From contig NC_047490.1 of NCBI RefSeq assembly GCF_002079055.1, positions 248,001-312,000 of the forward strand: DNA of 64,000 nucleotides. The letters run 5' to 3'. The notes beneath the pieces were generated by a model that saw only the letters and a program-made list of their open reading frames with translations, did not search any database and was not told where the DNA came from. This DNA comes from Saccharomyces paradoxus (taxonomy: Eukaryota > Ascomycota > Saccharomycetes > Saccharomycetales > Saccharomycetaceae). This document shows positions 9,848 to 20,418 of the stretch, piece by piece. Within the stretch, counting starts at the first letter, position 1. The number at the start of each line of letters is the position of its first letter. Both the position numbers and the translations under genes were made by a program.

Positions 9848-11773
9848 CTATGCAAAATCTTGATGTCTCTTGACCTCTTTCCAAATTTCTAAATTCTGCC
9901 GGGCATAATTTCTCATATATCTGGAATAATGTTTTAGAATCTCTGATAAATCGGCTTCTCTTTCTTTCGAAAATTTGGGTAATTGATCATCTTTGATTAC
10001 TTTTGAAATAACGTCCAAATCATTCTCCGTAACTTCCAATGATTCAGAAAGCTGTTCGATTTCTTTTTTCAAATTAATACTTGCGGTATGAGGATCAGTT
10101 TCTTGATACTTCACAGATTCTTTCACCATGGATGCTAATTTGTTAAATCCGTTGAATAGCTTGCCACCATATGATTTCCCGCCACTCCCTGTATTATTAT
10201 TATTAGGGCGTTCCAGATTAATGATATGACTTTTAGACATTTCGTTGTCAATTATTTTATCGACGTCCTTATATTCATTGTTTTGTGCCTCCAGCTTTTC
10301 CAATTGTGTCCTTTTGGAATTCAGAGACTTCCTAATCATTTCATTTTGCAGGTATTTCAATTTTCTGTATTTAATCAGTTCTCTTGCGGATGTGGCCATA
10401 TGAACTGATTCATTTAAAGGCTCATTTATGTTGTAGTATAATCTTCCAACTAGTTTTTCTAGAGAAATCGAGGATTCCGAAAAGCCATTGCTCAAGTAAG
10501 AAAGCTGTTCCGCCAATTCCCCAACTTGAGCCTGTTCATGGGCAAACTGTGCAAATACCTCACCGATTTCATTGTAATCCGTTTTCAAGTCATGATATAT
10601 CTTCGTGGTTCGTCTATTATACTTATAAATCCCGTTATCTAACAAGTTCTCGTATTGCTTGTAATCCTGTTCAATACTAGTAAACGACTTGCTTCTTTTC
10701 TTGTCCATTTTTTTATCGCTGGACTCCTTATTTAACAATAACTGTGATGATGAGCCCGGTATTGGTAACGTGGCATGAATTCTAGTGGTGTTAGTGGGAT
10801 CTAATGGATTACACTGTAGGATGCTCTTCGGTAAGGATGAAAAAGTGGATGAACTATTAACAAATTCGTTCCAATTATGGTTATTAGGATCCAAAAAATC
10901 AGTAATTATAGATGTTTTTGTAATTTCTTCGTTCGTCAAAAGTTTGTTCAAGAATTCAGTGAGCATTCTTATCCTATGCCGTATTAACTTTTCATCACTA
11001 TTATTGACCGATGCATGTATCACAGATAATGACAGGTCTACCGAACCAGAACCCTCTGAGGGCAACAGGTACTTTGAACTCGATCCGGTTATTGACTTGC
11101 CATAATTTTTTATTGACTGCTTTTCTGGTATCGGCGGTATCAATGTCATAGGGAATAATCTTATCAAGATGCTTCTTAAACTCTCGAAATCGCTGTAACG
11201 TCTCTGAACGGTAGAATTTTCAAATTGTATAACATAGGCAATGTAGGCTCTACCTTGACCTTCCGACACTCTTTTGGCTTCGAGTATATGTATCCTGGCG
11301 GACTTCTTTCTATTTCTTACGGAAAGTTCCTCTGACGCAGAGGTTTCTCCGTTCATAGAGTTAATACTTCCACTAAGACTAGTTCTACATGTTTCTACAT
11401 TCGATTCATGGTTTAGAGGTAGTAATCCCTCCGAATCGTCCTCATAATCTTCATTGGGGTTCTTTAGTTTATGACTTTTCATACCAGGTATTTCTAATAA
11501 AGCTGATTTTGTGAGTCCTGTTGGCCCTTCCTCCATGAATGGGTTGTCTTTTTCTAACAGAGCAGTATGTACTAGCTCAGTTTCTACTTTGTTATTGTCT
11601 CGCTGTCCAAGCTTATCCTTTTTTGGGCTCTTTTTTGGCGATCCAACTCCTTCCTTAGAAATTTCTGGCTTCTCCACATACTCGGTTGTCCCATGAAATG
11701 GTTCAGCCTCTCCTGTATTCTGACTTTCCATATTCAATTTAGCATTTTCCTGGATATCATTCAAGTCTGACAT
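9848..11773 (-). CDS. ATG20: Sorting nexin Atg20/Snx42
   Basis: PX-BAR sorting nexin that binds phosphatidylinositol 3-phosphate and works with Snx4/Atg24 in endosome-to-Golgi retrieval, the Cvt pathway and selective autophagy. The 641-residue product has a disordered acidic and polar N-terminus (1-150), then a PX domain (about 155-300) with the lipid-binding R-R-Y-S-D-F motif and the proline-rich IPPIPEKQ loop. The C-terminal helical region (about 350-640) is consistent with a BAR domain. A long non-conserved insert separates the parts of the PX domain, as in the S. cerevisiae protein (640 residues). It is divergent from TRM3. Confidence 0.95.
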   Translation of the reverse strand: MSDLNDIQENAKLNMESQNTGEAEPFHGTTEYVEKPEISKEGVGSPKKSPKKDKLGQRDNNKVETELVHTALLEKDNPFMEEGPTGLTKSALLEIPGMKSHKLKNPNEDYEDDSEGLLPLNHESNVETCRTSLSGSINSMNGETSASEELSVRNRKKSARIHILEAKRVSEGQGRAYIAYVIQFENSTVQRRYSDFESLRSILIRLFPMTLIPPIPEKQSIKNYGKSITGSSSKYLLPSEGSGSVDLSLSVIHASVNNSDEKLIRHRIRMLTEFLNKLLTNEEITKTSIITDFLDPNNHNWNEFVNSSSTFSSLPKSILQCNPLDPTNTTRIHATLPIPGSSSQLLLNKESSDKKMDKKRSKSFTSIEQDYKQYENLLDNGIYKYNRRTTKIYHDLKTDYNEIGEVFAQFAHEQAQVGELAEQLSYLSNGFSESSISLEKLVGRLYYNINEPLNESVHMATSARELIKYRKLKYLQNEMIRKSLNSKRTQLEKLEAQNNEYKDVDKIIDNEMSKSHIINLERPNNNNTGSGGKSYGGKLFNGFNKLASMVKESVKYQETDPHTASINLKKEIEQLSESLEVTENDLDVISKVIKDDQLPKFSKEREADLSEILKHYSRYMRNYARQNLEIWKEVKRHQDFA

Positions 11774-11948
11774 TGTGTGCTGCAGAAAACAACTTTTTAA
11801 ATAATATATTCGATTGCACCACCAAAATCCGAGCTAGCCATCTCTTCATCTTGGAGATGACTAGCTGTAAATCGATAGATATTGGCTTATTTAACAGCCA
11901 TATCTTAAAGGGGGCACAATGGGTGTGCTGTCGGGTAATAGCATTTAA

Positions 11949-11956
11949 GTCACGTG
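11949..11956 (+). promoter_or_regulatory. E-box GTCACGTG (Cbf1-type)
   Basis: Perfect RTCACGTG, the preferred site of the bHLH factor Cbf1. It lies about 175 bp upstream of the TRM3 start and ATG20 start alike, so either gene could be the target. Sequence match only. Confidence 0.45.
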
Positions 11957-11994
11957 AATGAAAATTCAAGTGTTTTTCGAAAAGTTTCACCATG

Positions 11995-12003
11995 GCGATG
12001 AGC
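11995..12003 (+). promoter_or_regulatory. PAC element GCGATGAGC upstream of TRM3
   Basis: Perfect core GCGATGAG of the polymerase A and C box, bound by Dot6/Tod6 and common upstream of ribosome biogenesis and RNA-modification genes. It sits 128 bp upstream of the TRM3 ATG, a typical spacing. This fits a tRNA-modifying enzyme that is co-regulated with ribosome production. Confidence 0.6.
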
Positions 12004-12130
12004 AAGATTGAACAGCATTGTTGTAACAGTACAACTTCTATTGAGCAGATTAGCTGAGTCTTATTTGAATCTCCTCATCAAACTAGTGTAACGAACGTTA
12101 TAAACTCTTCACATTTTTTTCATTAGCAGA

Positions 12131-15100
12131 ATGGTTGGAGGTGCCGTTATTGGCAAGTATTTACCACATGAAGAACAACTAAAACTTATATCGGACTTGA
12201 TTCAGGATGACAGCCTAGAAGAAGTGCTGGAGCTGATTAAAACTTCGTCATTGGATATATCAACGGACAGAAAGATTGAAACATCAATTTTTGAAAAAAT
12301 CACTAAGCAAGTTACTGTGTACGCTAGTATGGACAATGAAGCCAAAGAAATGTTTTGTTCTTCGAGGGGTGAAATGAATAACACGCTAAGAACATCTGCA
12401 CATTTGTTGTGTTGTTTACCGACTGTATGGCATAAATTTCAGGTATGGATGAGCTACCGATTAAATGACATCATTAGCGAAAATTATAAACATCTTTTCG
12501 ATGACAACTTTGGGAAGATGACTGTGCAACCATTTTTCGATTTTTTTGCTAGGGAACAAAACGCTGATGTCGAGCATGAAAAATTGCATTTAAATATCCT
12601 TAGCCTGTTTGATTACTTAGAAGTTGTATATTTATTTGACGAAAGTAATAATAGCATATCGTCCAAATGCCTAGATTTTATCATAGTTCCATTGCTAGGC
12701 TGTAATTCTGAGGAGATTGCTGAATCCTGTTCTAAACTAATGAGATGGCATATTAGGCCTTTATCAAAGTGTTGCAATATCGATAGTAACTTTGATAAGC
12801 TCGTTTGGAATTTTATCAAACAATTGTACACTGAAGACTCTCAACAACATTGGAAGCAAAAGAACAGTTTGTCTTTTCTCCTGAGGTTCCTCTTAACATC
12901 AGAGTTATCTCCTGAACTTATTACTTACATCAAGAATGATGCTTATTGGGAACACATTCAAGCAGAACTGGATAACGATGTACATGAACACAGGAAATTG
13001 GCCCTCTCAATTCTCAAATTAACAATTCAAAAATTGTCGACTCATAGCATAGAATTGCAAACAACATTTTATAAAAGCAGTGATATCCCCAGTATTGAAA
13101 TGATTAGTAGCTGGAAGAAGTTCACCACCTTATATGAAATGGTTGCGCTAGACACATCTTTGAATCAAATACAAGCGGCCAAACATGACATTATAAAAAT
13201 TTTTGATAATATACATTTGCATCATAGTTGGGGGCTTATCCTTCTTTCTACAGGGTTGAAGTCATCAATGGAGAGTGTCAGAAAATACATGATGACATTA
13301 ATGTTCTCGATTACAAATATGTCGGCATTTTCTTCAAGCGTACCTTTATTGACAAAAACTCTTCTTCCAGCTGCAATGTCTGCTCATTATTTTGACGTCA
13401 AAGGTCGCAATTGTCCCCATGGTGAAAAACTTTCCTCCTTTGTTAATAACTTGCTTTCCCAAACAACGGATGACGTATCAGATACATTATCCGAAGTGTT
13501 GAAATTATTGGTTGAAAAAGGGACCTCCTTTGATCCTTCTAGGATATATTTATCTTATGGTGTTTTAGAATTCTTACAGAAGGAAAAAAAGAAATCAATC
13601 AACTCTGATCATTTGAATCTGATCAGAAAATTGTACGAATTTGTAGCTGAAGAGGAAGTTCTCGAAACTACAATCCAAACGATTTACCTGAAGTTCTTAC
13701 TACACATTGGTCCATCTGTTTCCGCGTCTGAATTGTTATTTACATTAGTTTCACATATCAAGTTGAAGGGAGGGACATACGACTATATTGAGCCTCTTTT
13801 TGAAGATTATAGGGATCTTGCTGTTTCACAATTTGACGATTTGCAAGCGAATGAAAATTTAACAGCGAACATTGGTAAGGATACTATTTTTGACCTCTTA
13901 GCATCTATCATCTTCGATTTCAAGGATATTGATATCACCCCCAATTTTTTGGTTGAAGTCGCGAAATCGAAACAAGATACGCCCAACAACACTTCAAAGG
14001 CGGTTACTTTCTTAACTCAACTGCTTTCAGGTGAACCTTCGAGCGGGTATACCTATGAAAATGCAACCGCTCTACTGTCTTACCCCAATTTTACATTATC
14101 TACGTGGAAATCCGTCAATATTGGTAAATTATTGAAGTCGGTAATGGAAGACTTTTCCCTTGATAAGTTCAAGTTCTTCGTTGGAATATACCAGAAGACT
14201 TATGAATGTAGATTCGATACAATCGAGCTAAACTTTAATGGGCTTCTGAGCCTATACGAAATGGTTAAAACATCTGCAGGTCGAAGTTCAAGGGAGAGCT
14301 TTAAACTGAAGGACAGCGCGTATTCTTCTTACTTTGATCTCTTAACTACCTTCTTGAAAACATACGCTTTAATTCGTGACACCTCTGATAGAGACAATGA
14401 TGAGCTCCACATGCTACTACATTTGATTGATGACAATATCAATAAAGATAATGGGAATTATCTGGGCAACTTGGCAGTTTGTAAATTATTGTGCTTCATC
14501 ATAGATACCTACATTCATTGCTCTACTTCTGTTTCCGATGATGATATCTTCATCGTAAAGTTCATTTTTGAGAAATTCTCGTTCATTTGGGAATGTATCA
14601 GTAGTGAAAGATTGGTTTTGAAGGAAAGAGATCTTCACTTGATGCTAATTAAGGGATTATTTCATCCTGTTATCCTATACTTCGGATCAAAACAATATAT
14701 CGACAATTTGAGCTCGAAGTTGGAGGAACATGCACAAACGATTATATCATTGAGTTATTCAAGAAGAAGCCTACTCCCCCTCCTTGGATCGCAACTTAGA
14801 ATATTCATGAAGTTTTATGGTAAATCATTAAGCGAGGGTGTTGACTATTGGTGGTTGATTAACATTATAGTAAATGTTTTCAAACAGCCGCAAATGGATG
14901 TCAACCTTTACAAGCTAAAACCTGTCATTTCCAGCTTATTTGACCACAAACTGAACAGTTATTACATGAAAGGCGATGAACTTTACGAAAAAGTGTATGG
15001 ACCTGAGGAAATATTGGCTAGAGTGTCCATCATCGATTGTATTTTATGTGCGAATGATCAGTTCAAGATCCGATTAATCGAAAAAGTTACTGAAAAGACA

Positions 15101-16441
15101 AACGCACTTTATGCTATAAAGAGAACCGACGGTGCCGAAGCGTTACAGAGGTTGTTACAGTGGCAATTATTATTATTATCACTGCAAACCACCAAAGAAC
15201 CAAGATTAAGCGAAACTAGCATGATAAGAATTCTGAAAAGCATTGAGGATGAAAGTTCTCCGCTGGTAAGAGTATACAAAGAATGGTTCATCTCTTCAAA
15301 GGTGGTCGATTATTACAAAACTGGTGATTCGAAATTTGCTGAAGACTATCTCTTCTCATTGCTGGAGGATCATAGTAAACCAGTGTTCGTAGTTAGCGCA
15401 GAGAAGATATGCTTTATGGTGTTGAAGGACTTGAGAAATGACGAAAAAAAATATGGATTCATCCATCTATTAAACAGGTTCATTTGCACATTGGTTCCCA
15501 ACGCAGCTTCAAACAAGCCCCTAGTAAGACATTTTTCTAATTCTCTAATAATTTCAATGTGGCCTACATTCGAAGCCTACCTATCGGATCACACATTAAG
15601 AAACATTATTGAAAATTTGTATTCCAATGCCAAAAAGACTCAAATATTTGGTCAATATCGTGCCGGGGATGCCAACATATGGGATCTGAAAGGTGATAGA
15701 AAACTAACGAACATGTTTGGTGGTGTACTCAAAAAGGTCACCGACCATGATTGTCCGTATATTTCTGAGCCAGTTTTTGAAAAATATTTACAGGCAAAAG
15801 ATATTGTGCCTATCGGTACAGATGAAAGGTCCTTATGGCTTGATAAAAGAGACGTCAATACGGAATCCGTCAACGACGTGAACGCCTCTTGTGATACTTC
15901 TCCATTGCAAACAAAAAGTGGCGCTTGGGAAACCGTCCTGGATCTGGACAATAAAAAATCGAATGATGTCGTTATACGTTCCGATCTGATTGTGGTTTCT
16001 TCATTAGTAGATAAGCCGCCAAACCTTGGGGGTATTTGCAGGTTATGTGATGTTTTAGGTGTGGGACTGCTTACTGTACAAGACATCAAAGTCAAAAACC
16101 ACCCTCAGTTTAAAAATGTTGCCGTAACCGCTGATAGGTGGATGCCCATGGAGGAAGTTACCTTAGATGAGATTGCAAATTTCATGAAAGAGAAAAAAAA
16201 AGACGGGTATACATTAATTGGGTTAGAGCAAACGGATAAATCAGTGAAGCTAGATAACAATTTTCAATTTCCTAAAAAGTCATTGATCTTATTAGGTACC
16301 GAGGCATTCGGTATCCCAGGAACTTTGTTGAGTGAACTGGATTTATGTTTAGAGATTCAACAGTTTGGTGTGATCAGATCAATGAATATTCAAACCGCAA
16401 CCGCAGTTATCGTCCATTCCTACACAGTACAACATATGTAA
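12131..16441 (+). CDS. TRM3: tRNA (guanosine-18-2'-O)-methyltransferase Trm3
   Basis: Methylates the 2'-OH of G18 in the D loop of cytoplasmic tRNAs. The 1436-residue product has a very long helical-repeat N-terminal part without obvious motifs. The C-terminal 160 residues form a SpoU/TrmH (SPOUT) domain, with the three family motifs visible: a strand with DLIVVSSLVDKPPNLGGICR (motif 1, N and R), then SLILLGTEAFGIPG (motif 2, E and GIP), and IRSMNIQTATAVIVHSY (motif 3, S-x-N). Length matches the S. cerevisiae enzyme exactly. The start is the ATG at 12131. Stop codons of TRM3 and RRP42 face each other across 88 bp. Confidence 0.96.
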   Translation: MVGGAVIGKYLPHEEQLKLISDLIQDDSLEEVLELIKTSSLDISTDRKIETSIFEKITKQVTVYASMDNEAKEMFCSSRGEMNNTLRTSAHLLCCLPTVWHKFQVWMSYRLNDIISENYKHLFDDNFGKMTVQPFFDFFAREQNADVEHEKLHLNILSLFDYLEVVYLFDESNNSISSKCLDFIIVPLLGCNSEEIAESCSKLMRWHIRPLSKCCNIDSNFDKLVWNFIKQLYTEDSQQHWKQKNSLSFLLRFLLTSELSPELITYIKNDAYWEHIQAELDNDVHEHRKLALSILKLTIQKLSTHSIELQTTFYKSSDIPSIEMISSWKKFTTLYEMVALDTSLNQIQAAKHDIIKIFDNIHLHHSWGLILLSTGLKSSMESVRKYMMTLMFSITNMSAFSSSVPLLTKTLLPAAMSAHYFDVKGRNCPHGEKLSSFVNNLLSQTTDDVSDTLSEVLKLLVEKGTSFDPSRIYLSYGVLEFLQKEKKKSINSDHLNLIRKLYEFVAEEEVLETTIQTIYLKFLLHIGPSVSASELLFTLVSHIKLKGGTYDYIEPLFEDYRDLAVSQFDDLQANENLTANIGKDTIFDLLASIIFDFKDIDITPNFLVEVAKSKQDTPNNTSKAVTFLTQLLSGEPSSGYTYENATALLSYPNFTLSTWKSVNIGKLLKSVMEDFSLDKFKFFVGIYQKTYECRFDTIELNFNGLLSLYEMVKTSAGRSSRESFKLKDSAYSSYFDLLTTFLKTYALIRDTSDRDNDELHMLLHLIDDNINKDNGNYLGNLAVCKLLCFIIDTYIHCSTSVSDDDIFIVKFIFEKFSFIWECISSERLVLKERDLHLMLIKGLFHPVILYFGSKQYIDNLSSKLEEHAQTIISLSYSRRSLLPLLGSQLRIFMKFYGKSLSEGVDYWWLINIIVNVFKQPQMDVNLYKLKPVISSLFDHKLNSYYMKGDELYEKVYGPEEILARVSIIDCILCANDQFKIRLIEKVTEKTNALYAIKRTDGAEALQRLLQWQLLLLSLQTTKEPRLSETSMIRILKSIEDESSPLVRVYKEWFISSKVVDYYKTGDSKFAEDYLFSLLEDHSKPVFVVSAEKICFMVLKDLRNDEKKYGFIHLLNRFICTLVPNAASNKPLVRHFSNSLIISMWPTFEAYLSDHTLRNIIENLYSNAKKTQIFGQYRAGDANIWDLKGDRKLTNMFGGVLKKVTDHDCPYISEPVFEKYLQAKDIVPIGTDERSLWLDKRDVNTESVNDVNASCDTSPLQTKSGAWETVLDLDNKKSNDVVIRSDLIVVSSLVDKPPNLGGICRLCDVLGVGLLTVQDIKVKNHPQFKNVAVTADRWMPMEEVTLDEIANFMKEKKKDGYTLIGLEQTDKSVKLDNNFQFPKKSLILLGTEAFGIPGTLLSELDLCLEIQQFGVIRSMNIQTATAVIVHSYTVQHM

Positions 16442-16529
16442 AAATTCGGTCTCGCTTCCACTTTTGCTAACCAACAAAGTTTTAATTATGTAAATTAATT
16501 CGTCTTTTTATCTAGTCGTGATTATATTT

Positions 16530-17327
16530 TTATAGATTCTCCAGTGATCGTACTACATCGGGGGCGTATTTCTCTACCATTGCAAGACCTTGCTTCAACA
16601 AATGCGGTTTAAAGCCTTTAACGTTCGAATCATTCAGTGCTACAGATCTAATGGGTGTTGTGATCTTACCATTAGACCAGGATATGATTAGGCCACTATT
16701 GGCCACTTCGCTTTCGTTGGCTGCAGGGTCCAATAGCAAATTGTTGCCTACAATGGCCAATATGAACACTAAAGGCGGATTAATATCAAGCTTGACCATG
16801 TCATAGTCATGAAAAGTGGGCAGCTCCTCCACCTCTAAATCATCAAAAGCGGAAATAAGTTTCGGTAGGAATGTGGAGTTCAAAGCCGAATAGATAGCAA
16901 AGGATATTAAAGAAACTGGGTGTGAATGTGATGAGATAACAAGGACATCAACGAATATTTTGAAACTGTACTTTTTCGTCAATTGCAACTTAGAGGAATC
17001 TATTCCACTGCCAGACTTCAAAACCTTATTCAGTAAAGAAGTGATTGTCTCCACCACGAGCGCATCGTCTCTTTGGCCTGCAATATCTACATCGACCTGA
17101 AGTAGTTCATTCTCTACGAAGTGGTCTACAACTTTGGACTTGATGCTCACAATACATTCACTTCCATCGCTAGCTATAATCCTGGAGGATCCGTTGGAAC
17201 TTGGGAGAAAGTCGGTAAAAATTTCTATAGGTCTGAATTGATGAGGTAGCCTTCCATCGGGTCTAATTGAAGGCGTGCTTGCTAATGAATCGTAGAGGTA
17301 CGACTTTTCGGCGACAGAAAGAGACAT
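16530..17327 (-). CDS. RRP42: Exosome core subunit Rrp42
   Basis: RNase PH-like, catalytically inactive ring subunit of the RNA exosome, which degrades and trims RNA 3' ends in nucleus and cytoplasm. The 265-residue product shows the RNase PH-family N-terminus (RPDGRLPHQFRPIEI), a central D-R-D-like region that lacks the phosphate-binding residues of active enzymes, and a second RNase PH-like half. The start is the ATG at 17327. It is tandem to TMA17 (402 bp gap) and converges on TRM3, another RNA-processing gene. Confidence 0.95.
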   Translation of the reverse strand: MSLSVAEKSYLYDSLASTPSIRPDGRLPHQFRPIEIFTDFLPSSNGSSRIIASDGSECIVSIKSKVVDHFVENELLQVDVDIAGQRDDALVVETITSLLNKVLKSGSGIDSSKLQLTKKYSFKIFVDVLVISSHSHPVSLISFAIYSALNSTFLPKLISAFDDLEVEELPTFHDYDMVKLDINPPLVFILAIVGNNLLLDPAANESEVANSGLIISWSNGKITTPIRSVALNDSNVKGFKPHLLKQGLAMVEKYAPDVVRSLENL

Positions 17328-17729
17328 AAATAATTATTTTAGTAGAACTTGAAACTGCCGTAGTGCCAGTCGAAATGGAATGTCTATTGCCGGCTATTAA
17401 TTACTAGTATTATAATGCTTCTTCAGCATATAAGCTCTGCGTTTCTTTTTTTTTCTAAGGCTGGAAAAAAATTTCGCTGACTAGGGTTCGAAAAATAGAT
17501 TAGGGTAGAAAAGAAAAGCATACCCTAGGACTTTCGGAGATAATTTCTTAATAGCGATTTTTTTTATTTACTTATTTTTATTATTTCTTTAATATCTAGT
17601 AATAAGAATAGATAGAGTAGATAGAATAGATAGATTTATTGAAATATTTATACGAAGAGATATAACAGAGAGAGAGAGAGACAGAGACTATGCTGTGATA
17701 ATGATGCGCAGTAATATAAGTCTCGTCCT
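17328..17729. other. Intergenic region RRP42-TMA17
   Basis: Holds the RRP42 promoter (next to 17328) and the TMA17 3' end. It has two short tandem repeats: GATA/AGATAGA-type units at about 17605-17635 and an AG dinucleotide run at 17667-17680. An RRPE-like run of A followed by T (GAAAAAAATTTC, near 17464-17475) lies about 140 bp upstream of RRP42, which would suit an rRNA-processing gene. The match is loose. Confidence 0.5.
17605..17686. repeat. Simple repeats: (GATA)-like and (AG)n
   Basis: Imperfect GATAGA/AGATAGAATAGATAG units at about 17605-17635, then an AG dinucleotide tract (7 units, 17667-17680) with flanking ACAGAGAC. These are purine-rich on the plus strand and lie 3' of TMA17, which is transcribed from the minus strand. 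Confidence 0.8.
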
Positions 17730-18182
17730 TCAAATGAATATGCTGTTTGGGGTCACGACGTCGACATTTGTATTGTCCATGTCGACGTCAGGGCCCTTCT
17801 TGGTGTTGTCCTTTGTCTCTGCCTCATGCTTGCTCTTGCCATGTCCCGTCTTTCTGTATACCGTTTCTTGCTCCAGTGCATCCACTCTCTCGTTATAATT
17901 GTTTAGCACAATTTCGTTCTCCCTGACGGAGTCCTTGTACAGTGCCAGGTCTCCCGAATCAATGTTCTCCAAGTGGTCGCTGTCGTCATCTTCAAGACGG
18001 TCGTCAGCACCCTCTAATTTGGATATGTATTTACCCAAGCGGGCGTTAGATCTCTGCAAATGGTTGATACTATTCTCGATTTCCGTTTTAATCTGTGCCA
18101 ACTCCATGTCGGACATGCCGCTTATCGCCGTCTTAAATTCTTCGATCTGGATTGGTCTTCTGATACCGCCTGCTGAGCACAT
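17730..18182 (-). CDS. TMA17: Proteasome assembly chaperone Tma17/Adc17
   Basis: Stress-induced chaperone for the proteasome regulatory particle that helps pair the ATPases Rpt6 and Rpt3. It was also found associated with ribosomes. The 150-residue product is almost wholly helical, with a coiled-coil-like core (about residues 25-60 and 85-115) and an acidic D/E segment between, and ends NSIFI. It matches the S. cerevisiae protein in length. The start is the ATG at 18182. AGGGG/CCCCT stress-response boxes lie upstream at 18241-18245 and 18338-18342, which fits stress induction. Confidence 0.93.
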   Translation of the reverse strand: MCSAGGIRRPIQIEEFKTAISGMSDMELAQIKTEIENSINHLQRSNARLGKYISKLEGADDRLEDDDSDHLENIDSGDLALYKDSVRENEIVLNNYNERVDALEQETVYRKTGHGKSKHEAETKDNTKKGPDVDMDNTNVDVVTPNSIFI

Positions 18183-18240
18183 TATGATACTTGTGTTAGT
18201 GTTTCTGTTTTGATTTGCTTTATTTTCTATAAAGGCCTTA

Positions 18241-18342
18241 CCCCTCTTTTTGTTAAGAGAAATTAACTTCTCAAGTATTGTTTCCCTGGTGAAAAGTGTC
18301 TTATTTATATGGGGAAGGGATATTCGGCCTCGGTTTTAGGGG
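18241..18342 (-). promoter_or_regulatory. Pair of STRE (CCCCT/AGGGG) boxes upstream of TMA17
   Basis: CCCCT at 18241-18245 and AGGGG at 18338-18342, about 60 and 155 bp upstream of the TMA17 start. This is the binding core of Msn2/Msn4. Two boxes in 100 bp of promoter, for a gene known to respond to stress, make function plausible. The motif is only 5 bp. Confidence 0.4.
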
Positions 18343-18474
18343 AGGAGCTAAAGAGTTGTTCCGCTCGAAAAAGACCCGTAAGCGCATTTATCGACTTGCG
18401 CAGTAAGATGGAGATTTTGTAGGCGTGGAGGATTGTTGATTGTGATCCAGATGGGATGACGTCAGGCTAACCAG

Positions 18475-20418
18475 TCAATCTTTCACGGAGGAATGCTTGC
18501 TAATCCAGGAGCTGGCGAGGTGGCTAGCGGTGGAGACTATCCCCCCACGGTATGCACTAGGGTCCTCGATCTTGGTCAGCCATGAGAAGAACTTATTTGG
18601 CTCCACACCGCCAGTTGCTATGTTTGTATCTTCTTCAGAAGACTGTTTATCTTGCACTGGTAAAGCGTCTGAATCGTCTCTTTGGAAGTGAGCGGTAACA
18701 AGATGGTCGATCACCGGCCAGCCGTAAGCGTTGGCAAACCTTCGTCTTACGATGATGTTGTTATGGGCATCCGGTTTCAGCGATACCACGACTTTCCTCC
18801 AATGCATCCCCTTGTGCCAACGTCGTGCTATGATTTCTTCCATCTCTTTTCTCGTCTTCCTCGTTTCACCTCCCTGGGCTGCTATTCCTTCGTAAAGTGT
18901 TGGTGATGGAGGAGGTAAATTCTTCTCTGAGTAGATCTTATCATGTATGATTGTTGCGACCCTTTCATCAGGGTTTGAGAGGAAGTTGGCATCAGGGCAT
19001 GGTGTTAGCACCACAGATTTCATGGATTTAATGACGGAAGCGTTCATTAAGCGTTTAGATTTCTTGTCGCAGTCATTTCCCTTGGTCTTCCAAAACGTGT
19101 TCCATGATGATGTGTTGATTTCATTGTCATCATTATAATCATCGCTGTGATTTGTAAGATTCTCCCCTGAATTTACTTCAGGCTGCAAGAGAGGATCACA
19201 GGGGGCTGTAGTTTGCCCTCTCAATTTATGGAGTAATTGAGAGTAGTCTAAAAAAAGCAAAGAAGACGAATACAAAGGAACTATTCCGTCATTGACGGCA
19301 TTAGCATAGAGCGTTCGCCTTTTGAATCGAGCAAGCACATTGATTAAGGATTCCTCAGATAGCAGGTAAAGAAGCGGCTTATCACCATAATTCGCGTCTT
19401 TAAGTCCCAATTCTTGTCCTGTAGTGCCAATGATACCCATTGATAATGACATTTTTACGTAATTAGGCGTGCTGGTAGCGATGCCTAGCAACGGTGACGC
19501 CAGTGAGATAAAATTAATTGGCTCCACTTTCTTAAAGAAATCTGGATGTATGGTATTTATGTAACAAATAGCAAAAGTTTGTGTCAATCCGCCCAAGGAA
19601 TGACCAATAAATGAAATCTTCTCAACAGAGTCATCATATAGCTCGTCGATGATGTAGTTTGCCAATCCAACGCCCAAAAACTTGATGCCCTTCTCAGTTT
19701 CACAGACATTCTTCGCATATCCTTTGATAACTAGACGTTCATTTGAATTATTCATTTGAGACTTGTATATTTCTTCCATTATGTATTCCATATCTGCTGA
19801 AACGTTTGATTGGAAACCATGTGTGAGAATGACTAAGTGCGACTTTTGGGATATGCCTATGAGTGGCGGTACTTTCCATATATCGGCAGTGGTTAGTCTT
19901 TGCACAGACAATCCTGAGAGTAAAGTGTTGCAGATTTTATCAGGCAATGCACGATCACATCGTATTTTCTTTTTTAAAGAGGCCTTCGAATTGCCAATTA
20001 ATATCCCAAAATTTACCTTAGTTTCCCTATTAAAAAGTATCTGACTGACAACATCCACTATCCACACATAACGTGGCTTGATGTGATGCAAGGACAACTC
20101 TGAAACAAATTTTTGTTGCGCCTGTAGATTTGACTGGAATACAGGTTTATCCGCCGAAGATATGATCTTATACGAGCTTTCGTAGTCTTTTGCTCGCACG
20201 TCACAGTATAGGATGAATGGCCCCAACAGATAGGCTGCTTTATAGGATAGCTTTGTCGTATTTTTAATTTTTACCCATAGGGAATCTAGTTTGATGTCAG
20301 CGGGAATACCATCGCCTTGGTATAGTTCATATGTAATTATGTATCTTTCGAACTCCCCTAACTTCACGGACGACTGATTGTAGTATAGCACTTCATTTGC
20401 GCTTATATGAACTTTCAT
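18475..20418 (-). CDS. Putative lipase of the ROG1/DUF676 family
   Basis: Orthologue of S. cerevisiae YDL109C. The 647-residue protein has a DUF676 alpha/beta-hydrolase domain (about residues 190-400) with an oxyanion-type LVILTHGF strand and the nucleophile elbow G-H-S-L-G-G (Ser near residue 274). Asp and His candidates lie further on (NDGIVPLYS; the late DHLVTAHF). The N-terminal 180 residues form a separate beta-rich region shared with the yeast paralogues ROG1 and YDR444W. No transmembrane segment or signal peptide is obvious. The substrate is not established; Rog1 is a monoacylglycerol lipase. It is divergent from KIN28. Confidence 0.9.
   Translation of the reverse strand: MKVHISANEVLYYNQSSVKLGEFERYIITYELYQGDGIPADIKLDSLWVKIKNTTKLSYKAAYLLGPFILYCDVRAKDYESSYKIISSADKPVFQSNLQAQQKFVSELSLHHIKPRYVWIVDVVSQILFNRETKVNFGILIGNSKASLKKKIRCDRALPDKICNTLLSGLSVQRLTTADIWKVPPLIGISQKSHLVILTHGFQSNVSADMEYIMEEIYKSQMNNSNERLVIKGYAKNVCETEKGIKFLGVGLANYIIDELYDDSVEKISFIGHSLGGLTQTFAICYINTIHPDFFKKVEPINFISLASPLLGIATSTPNYVKMSLSMGIIGTTGQELGLKDANYGDKPLLYLLSEESLINVLARFKRRTLYANAVNDGIVPLYSSSLLFLDYSQLLHKLRGQTTAPCDPLLQPEVNSGENLTNHSDDYNDDNEINTSSWNTFWKTKGNDCDKKSKRLMNASVIKSMKSVVLTPCPDANFLSNPDERVATIIHDKIYSEKNLPPPSPTLYEGIAAQGGETRKTRKEMEEIIARRWHKGMHWRKVVVSLKPDAHNNIIVRRRFANAYGWPVIDHLVTAHFQRDDSDALPVQDKQSSEEDTNIATGGVEPNKFFSWLTKIEDPSAYRGGIVSTASHLASSWISKHSSVKD

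Larger units (their letters stand above)
11774..12130. other. Divergent intergenic region ATG20-TRM3
   Basis: A 357 bp region with two promoters. It contains an E-box GTCACGTG (11949-11956) and a PAC-type element (11995-12003), which are listed separately. A small open frame on each strand here has no support. Confidence 0.55.

Noticed and set aside
17484-17494. GGGTTCGAAAA resembling a tRNA B-box
   Set aside because: The last consensus C is missing, and no A-box or cloverleaf is found upstream.
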